Of a DNA stretch of 36,065 bases, positions 33,701-36,065 are shown piece by piece. The stretch spans positions 1-36,065 of the forward strand of contig JBLHKE010000005.1 in assembly GCA_047619485.1 (NCBI GenBank). The letters are read 5' to 3'. Source of the DNA: JBLHKE01 sp047619485 (GTDB lineage: Bacteria > Verrucomicrobiota > Verrucomicrobiia > Verrucomicrobiales > DEV007). A program made the position numbers and the translations under genes. The notes beneath the pieces are model-generated. The model was not told the DNA's origin. It searched no databases and saw only the letters and a program-made list of their open reading frames with translations. The first letter of the stretch is position 1, and every line of letters starts with the position of its first letter.

Positions 33701-36065
33701 CGCGAAGGGTTCGGAAGGAGGGATCCTGAATCCGATCCTCAATCCGAACAATTACTTCGATAACCGGCCCTTCACGGAAAACGTGGCGGTGTCCCAATTC
33801 GGAACCACCTTCCATATCACCTTCCAGGGCTCGGCATTCTCCCGCCTGATCGACCCGGCCGATATCGACACCACGAACCTGATAGGAACGGTTGAACTGA
33901 GAACCCTCACCAACGGGATCAACTACTACGGGGTGGACACACTGAATATAAACCTCGGCGCCGGCGACGACGTTTTCAACGTGCAAGGCACCGCCGATGG
34001 CACGGTGACCAACATCAACCTCGCGGACGGGGATGACCGGATCTACGTGTCCTCCGAGGCCGATGTCGGAACCGAGCATTCTCCGGACTTCCTGCGTGGC
34101 GATCTCGGTGGCATCAAAGGCACCCTGCATCTCAACGCCGGTAAGGACAAAAACCTGCTCATGATCAGCGACGAGGCCAACCTCGATGGCAGAGGCACTT
34201 TGGCCGATCCGGCTACCATCTCCGACACAGGCGTCAACGATATCAAAATCACGGGCCTGGCGCCCGCGCTCATCACCTACGGAGCCGATGAACTGGATGG
34301 TAACTTCGCCGGCGGCATCACCTACTGGACTGGCTTCGGCAACGACGTCATCACGATCAACGACACCCACCTTCGCTCCGATGTCCGCACCGTAACCACG
34401 CTGAATACCGGCTTGGGCAATGACGAAGTCACCGTCAATCTCAATGACGGCGAAGATGGCTTCTTCGTGCTCAACACCCAGGGGCCTTACAACAACCGGC
34501 TGGTGCTACCCGGCCTCTCAGGCGGAGATCACAGGATCCCGGCTGATGAAGTGAGAGTCTTCGTGGGCGGGGTCGAGTTAGGCGCTGATGAATTTGTGAG
34601 CCACATCGAGAACAACCATGTTGGCCTGTTCCTCGGTTTCGAGCTTGGCGATCAGACCGAGGTGAGGGTTGAGGTTCGCGGCACCTCCTTGAAAAGAGCG
34701 TTCGTGGATGACAACACCGATACGGCGCAATTGATTGCTGACCTGATCGGGAACACACCCAATCTCATTCGACTGAATGGTCGGTTGCTCGATCCGGCGG
34801 AATTGGAACAAGCGGACTTTAAACTGTTGCCCGGCGATTTAGTGGTCACGGAGTCCTTCGACCCAGCGGAGGCGACTAACTTTACCTTGGCGCAGACTCC
34901 GGATGAGGACGCCGACAAAGTGATTGCCTCTGCATCGACGCTACCGCTCATTATCTTCGGTGGCCAAGGCGAAGACAAGATTACCGGCGGCACTGGCGGA
35001 GACATCATCTTCGGCGACCGTGGCCGCGTGTTCTACTTCGACGAGTCCGGAACTATTCCGGTTCTCGCGAATACCCAGATCACCTCGCCGGACGACTTGA
35101 TGAATCTACAGAGCGATGCTGTCACTGTCCTCGGTGGCGGCGGACCCGGCGATAAGACCGACGGCACACTCCGACCCGTCAGCCTCGTGTTCACCGTCGA
35201 TTCCATCATCGGCGACGCCGATAGAATTCTAGCCGGCGTCGGAGCTGACCTAATCCTCGGCGGAATCGGAGCCGATACCATCAAGTCCAATACCGGCGAG
35301 GACGTCGCTGCGGGTCGACCTGACGGTAACAATATCGTCTTCGGCGACAACGGATTTGTCGATTACGTCCTGGCCGATGGCACTCACTCCGACATCGACC
35401 GCATTTGGTCGCTGTCCCCTGACGTCGGCGGGAGCGATCACATCACCACCGGTGAGGGCGACGACATCATCGTCGCGGGTGAGGATGGAGAGCTTTTCGA
35501 CGACCGGAGCAACCACATCCTAGTTGCCGACACCACCCGCGGCGATGGTGATACGGTCATCGCAGGCAACGGCTCGAACATCGTATTCGGGGACAATGGT
35601 CGAATCACGGCGGCGGCCAGCAACCTCTCGCGCTTCGGCACGCAGCCGATCACACTCGGCCTAGTCGAAACGATCGAATCGCTGATCGGTGGCTCCGACA
35701 CGATAACGACGGGCCTCGGACAGGACATCATCCTCGGGGGCATCGACGCCGACCTCATCACCGCTAACTCCGGCGAGTACGAAACCAATGCCTACCCTGA
35801 GGCCGACGCGAACAACATCGTCATCGGCGACTCCGGCTACATCGACTGGACCGCAGCGGATCCCAATCGTGTCTACACAGCCCAAACGCCAGCTAGAGCC
35901 TCCCTCGGAGGCGACGACACCGACGCGGAGGATATCGACCGCATCTTCAGCACCGACCCGGACCACGGCGGCGACGACGACATCACCACCGGTGACGGCA
36001 ACGACATCATCATCGGTGGCGAGGACGGCGAGAACGTCGTTGATGTCAGCGTCACCGGCCACACC
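3..36065 (+). CDS. Giant modular surface/secreted repeat protein, internal fragment (both ends missing)
   Basis: One reading frame is open across the whole window: 12,021 codons with no stop. Bases 1-2 finish a preceding codon and the last codon ends exactly at 36065. No start, ribosome binding site, signal peptide or stop is present, so both termini lie outside. The product is acidic, Gly/Asp/Thr/Asn rich, almost entirely beta-strand in pattern, and I saw no cysteine codon. Recognisable parts are RTX calcium-binding repeats, RTX-like beta-helix modules, Calx-beta-like and PPC-like domains and EF-hand-like loops, together with several repeat families I cannot name. Proteins with these parts are usually exported and fold on binding extracellular calcium. 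Adhesion, cell-cell contact or surface coating is the likely role by inference. I see no enzyme domain. Type I or type IX-like export cannot be judged without the C-terminus. That this is a single coding frame is very likely; the function is uncertain. Confidence 0.95.
3765..4190 (+). other. EF-hand-like insert 1 within the A array
   Basis: About 140 residues unlike the surrounding beta modules. A perfect 12-residue EF-hand loop, DVDSNGTLTVQE, lies at 4068-4103 with Asp/Asp/Asn/Thr and Glu at the usual ligand positions. A second, DADGDG-type loop follows about 20 residues later (near 4143-4178) and lacks the terminal Glu. A degenerate loop around 3906-3945 precedes them ('KPDGLISVGEL'). The flanking segments look helical, as EF-hands and dockerin-like units require. 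The insert follows the A7 'KGDVALDLG' strand and delays the next A anchor. Calcium binding is the expected role from the family; whether it is structural or used for docking is unknown. Confidence 0.72.
4191..4740 (+). other. Long helical island (coiled-coil or amphipathic bundle)
   Basis: About 180 residues rich in Ala, Leu, Glu, Gln, Lys and Val, with heptad-like hydrophobic spacing and few Gly or Asp. Examples are 'VQDKITGMVRDLAETIATEL' near 4236 and 'ARVLAKLDALIDKVEDKL' near 4641. It is the only long helical stretch I see in the window. It directly follows the EF-hand-like insert and ends where A-type strands resume ('GIEVDVTAIGITDATAFVG'). It resembles helical bundles or phage-tail-like helices only in general character; no family is recognised. 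It might be a spacer, an oligomerisation helix or a hinge. Confidence 0.65.
4741..5780 (+). repeat. A-module array, copies A8 and A9
   Basis: The A pattern resumes after the helical island with 'IGITDATAFVG' and the anchor 'LGLYVSNLNLALGLFDP' at 4890. The next strand pair is 'SEFVYINGSFAFEKG' near 5265, then 'IGAADVTAFVG' near 5478 and the A9 anchor 'IGLEINNFDFGLAIMKP' at 5547. The A8 'SYYxLKA' element is weak ('LPSFTAAKIDFVEAGF'), whereas A9 has a good 'SKYFSLKATADEISLVGID'. The A9 copy is cut after 'PVVDFAH' by a second EF-hand-like insert. This shows the array is one family despite the roughly 1 kb interruption before it. Confidence 0.78.
5781..6140 (+). other. EF-hand-like insert 2 within the A array
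   Basis: About 120 residues rich in Asp and Gly with EF-hand-like loops: 'DDGGGDGRITLGE' near 5823, 'NDTGTSRGVIDIAEA' near 5973 and 'DADVDEDGKIDPLGFE' near 6060. The beginning matches insert 1 closely: 'QLTLFD...DGRITLGELATL' here and 'RQTLFD...DGLISVGELRVL' at about 3876-3951. 'LVSLDDQTR' likewise matches 'VVALDEVTR'. The two inserts are therefore homologous, yet they interrupt the A module at different points: after VVDF here, after the FAFxKG strand in insert 1. Calcium binding is inferred from the loops. Confidence 0.7.
6141..6764 (+). repeat. A-module copy A10 and its tail
   Basis: The interrupted A9 copy finishes with 'LDMESALVRAQG', 'LDVVYVTGSVGFELG' near 6195 and 'IGAANVTAFIGADGPYWTD' near 6300. 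The latter is followed by an Asp-rich stretch, 'DLDGDHEVSWTDADGN', that looks like a calcium turn. The last A anchor, 'IGFHITDFDIGILVMAEL', starts at 6480. After 'FGLVGIDIL' the sequence drifts into the amphipathic strands of the next region. The expected 'DDYVFISGG' element is replaced by 'IFALGGEFFLEI' (about 6840). The A array ends here. Confidence 0.72.
6765..8097 (+). other. Amphipathic beta-strand domain without RTX motifs
   Basis: About 440 residues of alternating hydrophobic/polar strands separated by short Gly/Asp turns, for example 'GRLAVAGDLDENGVVTDG', 'MGEGSLSIADVLTFNGKFRF', 'LSLGPLGSVEFNASAEIAIG', 'DLLGGAITFEGSGFIRIQNG' and 'GKLTARVKVTILGISKSKTF'. The strands recur roughly every 20-25 residues. 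Asp density is lower than in the flanks, and no GGxGxD motif is present. The pattern would suit a long twisted beta-sheet, a beta-solenoid, or a groove like those of AsmA/Lpt-type proteins. That comparison rests on strand pattern only. The family is not recognised. It ends with 'YLAVPPPVF', a Pro-rich linker. Confidence 0.6.
8098..8441 (+). other. Linker leading into RTX block 1
   Basis: About 115 residues joining the amphipathic domain to the RTX block. They include Asn/Asp-rich turns ('RQNDSNSG', 'DNDDLDTNNG') and strands such as 'VLYLNIGTRADLR' and 'TLQITALGRTQTFRGVHTIV'. The final strands have the spacing of an RTX beta-roll cap. No named domain is recognised. Confidence 0.45.
8442..8888 (+). 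repeat. RTX (haemolysin-type calcium-binding) block 1
   Basis: A run of GGxGxDxh-type nonapeptides: 'DAGTGDDIVVV' at 8445, 'HGGEGNDTFAIYG', 'YGDGDEDDLLTG', 'EGGLGADVIRL', 'FGGSGTDQITT', 'HGGPDNDFITAGPGRDTIYG', 'GDEGDDIMDW' and 'NGGSGSNTF' ending at 8888. This is the classic parallel beta-roll sequence, in which Gly-Gly-x-Gly-x-Asp turns bind calcium after export. The block is the most canonical RTX stretch in the first half of the window. Folding triggered by extracellular calcium is established for this family; its effect on this particular protein is inferred. Confidence 0.9.
8889..9386 (+). other. Beta linker after RTX block 1
   Basis: About 165 residues of mixed strands. They begin with 'LTNAVENDIELDKRG' and 'EFGGGANGFALTATVPSAVG' and include 'FTGIDNFSVNTRDGQDVITV', an RTX-like strand without a full GGxGxD turn. 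They end in the Thr/Phe-rich 'SQTFDSQVTETFQAGYSVTD'. It looks like a degenerate RTX/beta-helix cap passing into the next module array. No named domain is recognised. Confidence 0.45.
9387..11087 (+). repeat. Array of about eight short 'SVSV...LxVTY' beta modules
   Basis: Modules of 55-90 residues share a pattern: 'FxLSxxPVxxGSVSVxV', then 'xYxLDxxxxxLxLL', then 'DxVxVTY'. Copies begin near 9387, 9633, 9855, 10131, 10293, 10470, 10668 and 10923. Good examples are 'LTEFRLSQIPVDTGSVSVTL' with 'DDDQVMVTYEHG', and 'HLSVVHDGEELADADYTLDL' with 'GTRFEVIYETD'. The third copy contains an Asp/Asn-rich loop, 'NPADDNNPDNDDDP'. The first and third copies share 'DTFTASSxTSL', pointing to a two-unit duplication step. 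These look like small immunoglobulin-like or tail-spike-type beta sandwiches, though I do not know a family name. Single copies recur near 13770, 14890, 15170 and 16640. Confidence 0.7.
11088..11510 (+). repeat. RTX-like block 2
   Basis: Begins with an RTX-like beta segment ('NQVILNGGSTNDNFVVEA' and 'DKLEIRSEGGNDRLLANG'). Canonical turns follow from 11361: 'AGDGDDELIGSRFDDKLFSG', 'GRGSDTVGGGPGVDLF' and 'DTSADGSGDIDTLVEEID'. Calcium-binding beta-roll is inferred from the motif. The block is short, about 50 residues of clean repeats, and ends in a more regular segment near 11510. Confidence 0.78.
11511..12401 (+). other. RTX-like beta-helix zone, degenerate
   Basis: About 300 residues that keep the rhythm of beta-helix turns with few full GGxGxD motifs: 'RGGDGNNLLVLGDRNNEITV', 'DELYVYGTDENDNFVLRAG', 'VERLTINSLRGDDTFLSDD' and 'MGPGKDKITVGTVG'. 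A short charged stretch, 'ITDEQAANLEQDRNNTDPDK', near 11610-11670 interrupts the strands. It is probably the continuation of the flanking RTX-like helices. The RGD at 12213-12221 is a chance part of the turn motif. Confidence 0.55.
12402..12872 (+). repeat. RTX-like block 3 (beta-helix with GGxGDD turns)
   Basis: Five or six turns spaced about 22-35 residues apart: 'LIVNGGAGDDEFEVNHNLA', 'LFLNGGANDDVFVINTF', 'VLFGGAGANRYEYLQ', 'VHIDGGTGNDTVVINGTPIA', 'LQLQGGGGDDQFYILSSL' and 'ITIRGGSGDDTVHLGGN'. The turns are wider apart than in canonical RTX nonapeptide repeats, which suggests a right-handed beta-helix whose turns bind calcium. Between turns lies 'VYFTGIERL', the 'hxxTGIExL' strand that also recurs in the B modules and at 20457-20480. 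Confidence 0.78.
12873..13340 (+). other. Aromatic, Pro-rich segment of unknown type
   Basis: About 155 residues that fit none of the repeat families. It opens with 'PPEFTYQPPSFVVQDPDILK', continues with an aromatic cluster 'VKSGFWFFSTSGVNT', then a probable helix 'NNELYSYLQKLTTLINNPLA', and 'FLGLLHYTRVRYTLPELTF'. It carries fewer Asp and Gly residues and more Trp, Phe and Tyr than the flanks. It sits exactly after the last turn of RTX-like block 3 and before 'SGIQGRLILDGG', where beta-helix sequence resumes. It may be a cap, a loop domain or an old insert. Confidence 0.5.
13341..14199 (+). other. Mixed beta region with one dispersed 'Y' module
   Basis: Begins with beta-helix-like sequence ('RLILDGGIEGSGGDQVIVHN'). 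It then includes a copy of the short beta module found in tandem at 9387-11087: 'GVFEVHVNNSPTALAASNYT' followed by 'LTFPGNAFYNKVVVTYQTTG' near 13755-13890. It ends with 'FDGIEYGGFESIELRL' near 14115, which matches the 'YGTIESLNIHLG' strand of the B modules. Dispersal of modules that are tandem elsewhere is the notable point. No single named domain is recognised. Confidence 0.5.
14200..14630 (+). repeat. RTX-like turns, block 4
   Basis: Three turns, 'HEGSTILVLGGGADVVNLSG', 'LTVLGGAGDDKLYIQDPDL' and 'GDRLIFDGDANIREDQETVA', lie between 14200 and about 14400 and resemble B-module beta-helix repeats. They are followed by a less repetitive acidic segment ('AEAPFVFIESEPNLTASDAA', 'GKDRILIKANDPDVAGTQEI') that leads to the 15-base tandem repeat at 14631. 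Confidence 0.6.
14631..14690 (+). repeat. Four-copy 15-base tandem repeat (VQERG/IQERG)
   Basis: Four in-frame units of 15 bases encode VQERG, VQEYG, IQERG and VQATT. The bases differ mostly at third codon positions, so the repeat is kept at protein level while its DNA has drifted. It lies at the junction between RTX-like block 4 and the region of short G-E turn motifs. Confidence 0.8.
14691..17190 (+). repeat. Region of short 'YxDxxGxxxYh' and 'hYhGGE' turn motifs
   Basis: About 830 residues in which short aromatic/Gly motifs recur: 'LLYYDENGSET' (14700), 'LVYLDAEGNRTF' (14787), 'LVWLDPAGRKSF' (15078), 'LWFDRAGNKV' (15438), 'FDLDGKPIYHPG' (15663), 'VLDVNGAAILHE' (16101), 'VFNANGTRLLHPGGQAVLHE' (16500), 'IVDAEGMLQYHTPE' (16575), 'VVKANGELDYYESED' (16872) and 'VYDNNGNLQFYSDGE' (17037). 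Interspersed are 'ALYFGGE', 'VLYLGGEQF', 'RLYFGDEL' and 'TFFGGEIVLF'. The pattern recalls MORN or YD-type hairpin repeats but matches neither consensus fully. Copies of the 'SVSV...VTY' module are interleaved (near 14890, 15170 and 16640). The role is unknown; hairpin stacking is inferred. Confidence 0.58.
17202..19034 (+). repeat. B-module beta-helix array (about five units, three of them clean)
   Basis: Modules of about 127-138 residues run in the order 'DxLNxDDxGDSxxNTGxLT', 'ITGLGMGGxIxYxTIESLNI', 'LGSNVDTFTIxST', 'GNGGDDIINVxTxSGPTTV', 'GGxxDDSINVGSxA', then 'GGTxDGIxxLLTxxGG'. Clean copies start at 17817, 18198 and 18612; two degenerate ones precede them from 17202. The xGGDDxIxV turns are RTX-like, so a calcium-binding beta-helix is likely. 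The third copy is intact up to 'LDFIVDSIS' near 19005, where a C module interrupts it. The flanks of 18414-18500 have the most regular GxxGDDIINV turns. Confidence 0.82.
19035..19322 (+). other. C module (C0) inserted within a B beta-helix unit
   Basis: About 95 residues with the C hallmark: 'LDQAWEIKLDQETYSY' near 19104, then 'DDELADIATALAAQIANE' and 'FSATADGTTITITKVGEADR'. It separates the B-unit halves 'LDFIVDSIS' and 'GTLGGSSISGLGIPDGNFTY', which are continuous in the uninterrupted B copies ('NIDDSGDSFANTGLLTDETI' to 'TGLGMGG'). The insertion point is therefore placed to within about ten residues. This is the earliest C module in the window; about 27 more follow from 21360. Confidence 0.72.
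19323..19640 (+). repeat. B-module, second half of interrupted copy
   Basis: Continues the B pattern: 'SSISGLGIPDGNFTYDGFET' and 'LLLNLANQRDDLFVQSTHSG', then 'TTIDAAGGDDTVRIQNTSGP', 'LIKLGGGNDLVQVNYN' and 'TDGIGELLTLDGEGDSD'. The 'STHSGQTTI' element is identical in layout to the other copies. It marks the end of the first B array. Confidence 0.78.
19641..20690 (+). repeat. RTX-like beta-helix block 5
   Basis: About 350 residues of RTX-like turns: 'IRVFGRDGDDTFILDDTFAS', 'LNLFGDRGQDRFQVGQI', 'SLYGGPGNDSFTVYRNRAE', 'LFLFGEEDDDSFRVRAFV', 'TNINGGQGADFIAFTVN', 'VRIEGGDGFDTITVIGTEFG', 'GIEKVNVDALEGNDTFFIVS' and 'ELIGGLGSDTFNVSGG'. Turn spacing is about 20-30 residues. It leads straight into the first Calx-beta-like domain through 'VENLTVSVVDNDEAGIVVD'. 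Calcium binding is inferred from the turn motifs. Confidence 0.8.
20700..21212 (+). other. Calx-beta-like domain 1 (uninterrupted)
   Basis: About 170 residues with the order typical of bacterial tandem Calx-beta-like units: 'VDNDEAGIVV' entry, 'VPESAGASLIQSSYTIVLTR' strand, 'RETVRVTAAP', 'LFFDRTNWFIPQTIVVSAH', 'SAIIQHTVV' and the exit 'VVVDVIDDDTADVLIV'. DxDD turns at the entry and exit are the expected calcium ligands. It serves as the internal reference for the interrupted copies that follow. Calx-beta domains occur in Na/Ca exchangers and in many bacterial adhesins; here a structural role is inferred. Confidence 0.75.
21213..23300 (+). other. Calx-beta-like domain 2, split by C modules in two loops
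   Basis: Host segments are 'ETLVSENASGDLPATDGYQV' to 'PVTLTLGAGDAQIRRF' (about 21234-21375), 'LTFDQSNWSDPQTVTVTAVD' to 'EGVHYDRITHQILDS' (21684-21800), and 'VIDVRITDDDAPG' (23271-23309). Together they give the same order as Calx 1. The first gap holds one C module ('ATYWITIRDASGAEIGAVSR', about 21385-21680). The second gap, about 490 residues from 21801 to 23262, holds several C modules, with anchors near 22050, 22389, 22668, 22941 and 23193. The nearly canonical 'EGxHYDRITH' and 'ITDDDAPG' ends show the host fold was not simply truncated. Boundaries are good to about ten residues. Confidence 0.72.
23301..24233 (+). other. Calx-beta-like domain 3, incomplete, with C modules
   Basis: Opens with 'APGVLIIESGGDTNVTEP' and 'TVSVVLGNGVITSV', a Calx entry that normally continues into 'xDxYxVVLTxxPxxxVTVT'. 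Instead C-type segments follow: 'FDYAYAITIKDGANVIGLVS' (23478), 'DGSVWEVDLGDLVLGMPYTI' (23721) and 'FNTAYLSITTDIGTDPILAI' (24048). After these, 'FVRFTGDFGVQPLLESEGND' leads to PPC 1. Either the Calx domain lost its body, or the entry strand belongs to a linker found before PPC domains in such proteins. I cannot decide between these from the sequence alone. Confidence 0.5.
24234..24770 (+). other. PPC-like domain 1 (uninterrupted)
   Basis: About 175 residues in the order of bacterial pre-peptidase C-terminal domains: 'LLESEGNDSFFSAQNLDLGK' (24234), 'VPHLTVNATGNGELDYFSFT' (about 24333-24392), 'IQATFDIDHGFEAGDDFW', 'RFRLFDESEQLLLE', 'FLEFVFTITSEEQ', 'KTYFLEVSRADGSGLPVG' and 'VDYDLRVSIDEHPVDNF'. 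PPC domains are jelly-roll beta-sandwiches common in secreted proteins. The 'DIDHG' and 'LFDE' strands are intact. It is the internal control for the split PPC 2 that follows. Confidence 0.75.
24780..25046 (+). other. PPC-like domain 2, first half
   Basis: Follows PPC 1 directly: 'YEDETAQDPGGDVTGLTQGI' and 'TYYFDSFDANVGNEEFTG', then 'TPYIRIQGTGDGTFDLYEFT' ending in 'TITDDMLASTPVETE' (25005-25046). This matches the PPC 1 segment 'NATGNGELDYFSFTITEAMW'. PPC 1 then continues within about 20 residues to 'FDIDHGF', but here the C array begins at about 25047. The rest of the domain resumes at about 29553. Confidence 0.75.
25047..29552 (+). repeat. C-module array inside PPC 2 (about 14 units)
   Basis: About 1,500 residues of modules of about 90-125 residues. 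Each has 'GDxWTVxLNGxxYxY' or a variant, then an Ala/Leu helix-like segment ('LADVAEGLKALLEN', 'HIAGALAASLRSD'), then 'FTAxxxGxxLTITR...FTVxV'. Anchors lie near 25128, 25326, 25758, 26118, 26424, 26724, 27048, 27345, 27681, 28005, 28287, 28566, 28917 and 29301. Clean examples are 'EGDLWTVTVRNGSGQVIGSG' and 'NNWVITIDGEEFSF'. Units differ a good deal, so most are old; 27312-27983 is a recent duplicate. I recognise the pattern as recurring in large bacterial repeat proteins but know no firm family name. It may act as an expandable beta-sandwich spacer. Confidence 0.78.
27312..27983 (+). repeat. Recent tandem duplicate of two C units (336-base period)
   Basis: Two adjacent C units match at DNA as well as protein level with a 336-base period (Glu codons 27312 and 27648). 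Compare 'EGSIEFVNYAANVDYVISAS' with 'EGSVDFTSYTEGVLYTISAS', and 'SFNADATSKGADIMAS' with 'SFNAEAATKGADIIAS'. Both end in 'YTFTATRT'. Their similarity is far higher than that among the other C units, so this is a young duplication. Confidence 0.82.
29553..29970 (+). other. PPC-like domain 2, second half
   Basis: Resumes the PPC order after the C array: 'RGLFDIENSLKFGYEKL' (29556), matching 'ATFDIDHGFE' of PPC 1, then 'SLELHEVFADGSDSVRL', 'LQDDGSRTALDPMLEYEFNH' (about 29754-29816), 'AGTYVLRVGSYIDYYPYQL' and 'GSQYELVVSLQNH' ending near 29970. The 'LDPxLEYxFxxAGTYxLRVG' run is the most diagnostic PPC element and is complete here. Confidence 0.75.
29971..30221 (+). other. Linker between PPC 2 and Calx 4
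   Basis: About 84 residues: 'VISLVNKQVAVLDGDSRGLR', 'SYDSELNSYLIAPDLESPVS' and 'SFEIKFDPHAEFQGAGTSYR'. Mixed strands with no known motif. It probably joins the PPC fold to the next Calx-like domain. Confidence 0.4.
30222..31532 (+). other. Calx-beta-like domain 4, split by C modules
   Basis: Host front segment is 'DSYQAILTGAPNQDVILDVL' with 'RTLNSDEAFNPD' (30222-30330). Host rear segment is 'LKFTPENWNQLQRVDVIAIN' (31377), 'EVIDGSDALVFPAMEGRVND' and 'IRGPLIIEGGV' (31530). Between them about 340 residues of C-type sequence carry anchors near 30432 ('SLEYAFNIGAFTASA'), 30696 ('AGETWVLTLAVESNDP') and 31122 ('KNEEWVLVLDGERYSHTVG'). The 'xFTPENWNxxQxVxVxAIND' strand is the same element as 'LTFDQSNWSDPQTVTVTAVD' in Calx 2. 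Unlike the other copies it ends with 'DALVFPAMEGRVNDIRGP', a variant seen only here. Confidence 0.68.
31533..32651 (+). other. Post-Calx linker followed by C modules
   Basis: 'ERFLNDPFRLPHETNYPLSD' and 'DELDPLNTLFDPFAQHINPL' (31548-31680) form a Pro/Asp-rich linker. C-type units follow, with anchors near 31971 ('VGETWKLILDHNRDDVFDD') and 32397 ('AGDQLTINAMSASFNYTVL'). The helix-like segment 'DTLGEIAKKLARLLAEQ' near 32070 and 'LIISRIDGGTFNFGIEV' fit the C plan. The last C unit ends near 'NLNVRATESEQVD' (32652), where the B pattern resumes. Confidence 0.6.
32652..33120 (+). repeat. B-module beta-helix, second array
   Basis: 'DTLKIFHNNSAVDDVGVLTA', 'HLGGLGMGGETVIRGR', 'GITYANLERLDIELGTGGDD', 'FTVESTHLGTTSINTGLGGD', 'VSGHTTLLTGGGDDHVTVSS', 'VDQIDGLLTIDMGDGTNTLN', then 'DDSSDSTDNEAVLTDTTLTG' repeat the B order in full. 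Compared with the first B array, 'GLGMGG' is followed by an extra 'ETVIRGRVIEGG'. The block ends in 'TGLDMPTFTEIQSITVQ', where E-type sequence begins. Confidence 0.8.
33121..33902 (+). other. Two E modules ('NxVQTLTVDA...') following the B unit
   Basis: Two related units. The first is 'IQSITVQAKEGSYQLRIPTL' to 'VTYQITFIREQAGLPQATLQ' (33132-33425). The second is 'LNTVQTLTVDATSGYFTISF' (about 33540) with 'ESAPIPYNADVNTLLDHAFL', 'NPNNYFDNRPFT' and 'VSQFGTTFHITFQGSAF'. The plan 'VQTxxVxAxxGxFxLxF ... PIxYxA ... YxITFxG' is familiar from large bacterial repeat proteins. They stand between a B unit ending in 'LTGLDMP' and another beginning 'GINYYGVDTLNINLGAGDD'. Confidence 0.58.
33903..34460 (+). 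repeat. B-module beta-helix, last units
   Basis: 'LTNGINYYGVDTLNINLGAG' (33906) then 'DDVFNVQGTADGTVTNINLA', 'GDDRIYVSSEADVGT', 'ISDTGVNDIKITGLAPALI', 'ITYWTGFGNDVITINDTHLR' and 'TTLNTGLGNDEVTVNLNDGE'. The 'YGVDTLNINLGAGDD' strand matches 'YGTIESLNIHLGSNVD' of the first array. The 'FLRGDLGGI' at about 34092 contains an RGD within a Gly-rich turn, probably by chance. Confidence 0.75.
34461..34946 (+). other. Beta domain before the C-terminal RTX array
   Basis: About 160 residues: 'NNRLVLPGLSGGDHRIPADE', 'VRVFVGGVELGADEF', 'HVGLFLGFELGDQTEVRVEV', 'TDTAQLIADLIGNTPN' and 'PGDLVVTESFDPAEATNFTL'. The 'VRVFVGGVELGADEF...EVRVEV' part resembles the short 'SVSV...Y' module. No family is recognised with confidence. 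Confidence 0.45.
34947..36065 (+). repeat. D-type RTX array ('FGDxG' and 'ITTGxGDDII' units), continues past window
   Basis: 'LIIFGGQGEDKITGGTGGDI' opens the array. Units contain 'NIVFGDNGxI' (about 35328, 35577 and 35811, with a variant 'IIFGDRGRV' near 35007), 'ESLIGGSDTITTGLGQDI' (35676) and 'ADRILAGVGADLILGGIG' (35214), and 'DIDRIWSLSPDVGG', then 'DHITTGEGDDIIVAGEDGE'. Two copies of the last segment begin at 35391 and 35931, exactly 540 bases apart. This is a second RTX family, different in layout from the GGxGxD blocks upstream. The dense Asp/Gly turns suggest strong calcium binding. No stop is reached at the window edge. Confidence 0.85.

Noticed and set aside
3..36065. Several genes forming an operon
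   Set aside because: There is no stop codon in the main frame anywhere, and no intergenic gap, ribosome binding site or change of coding frame, so separate genes cannot be drawn.
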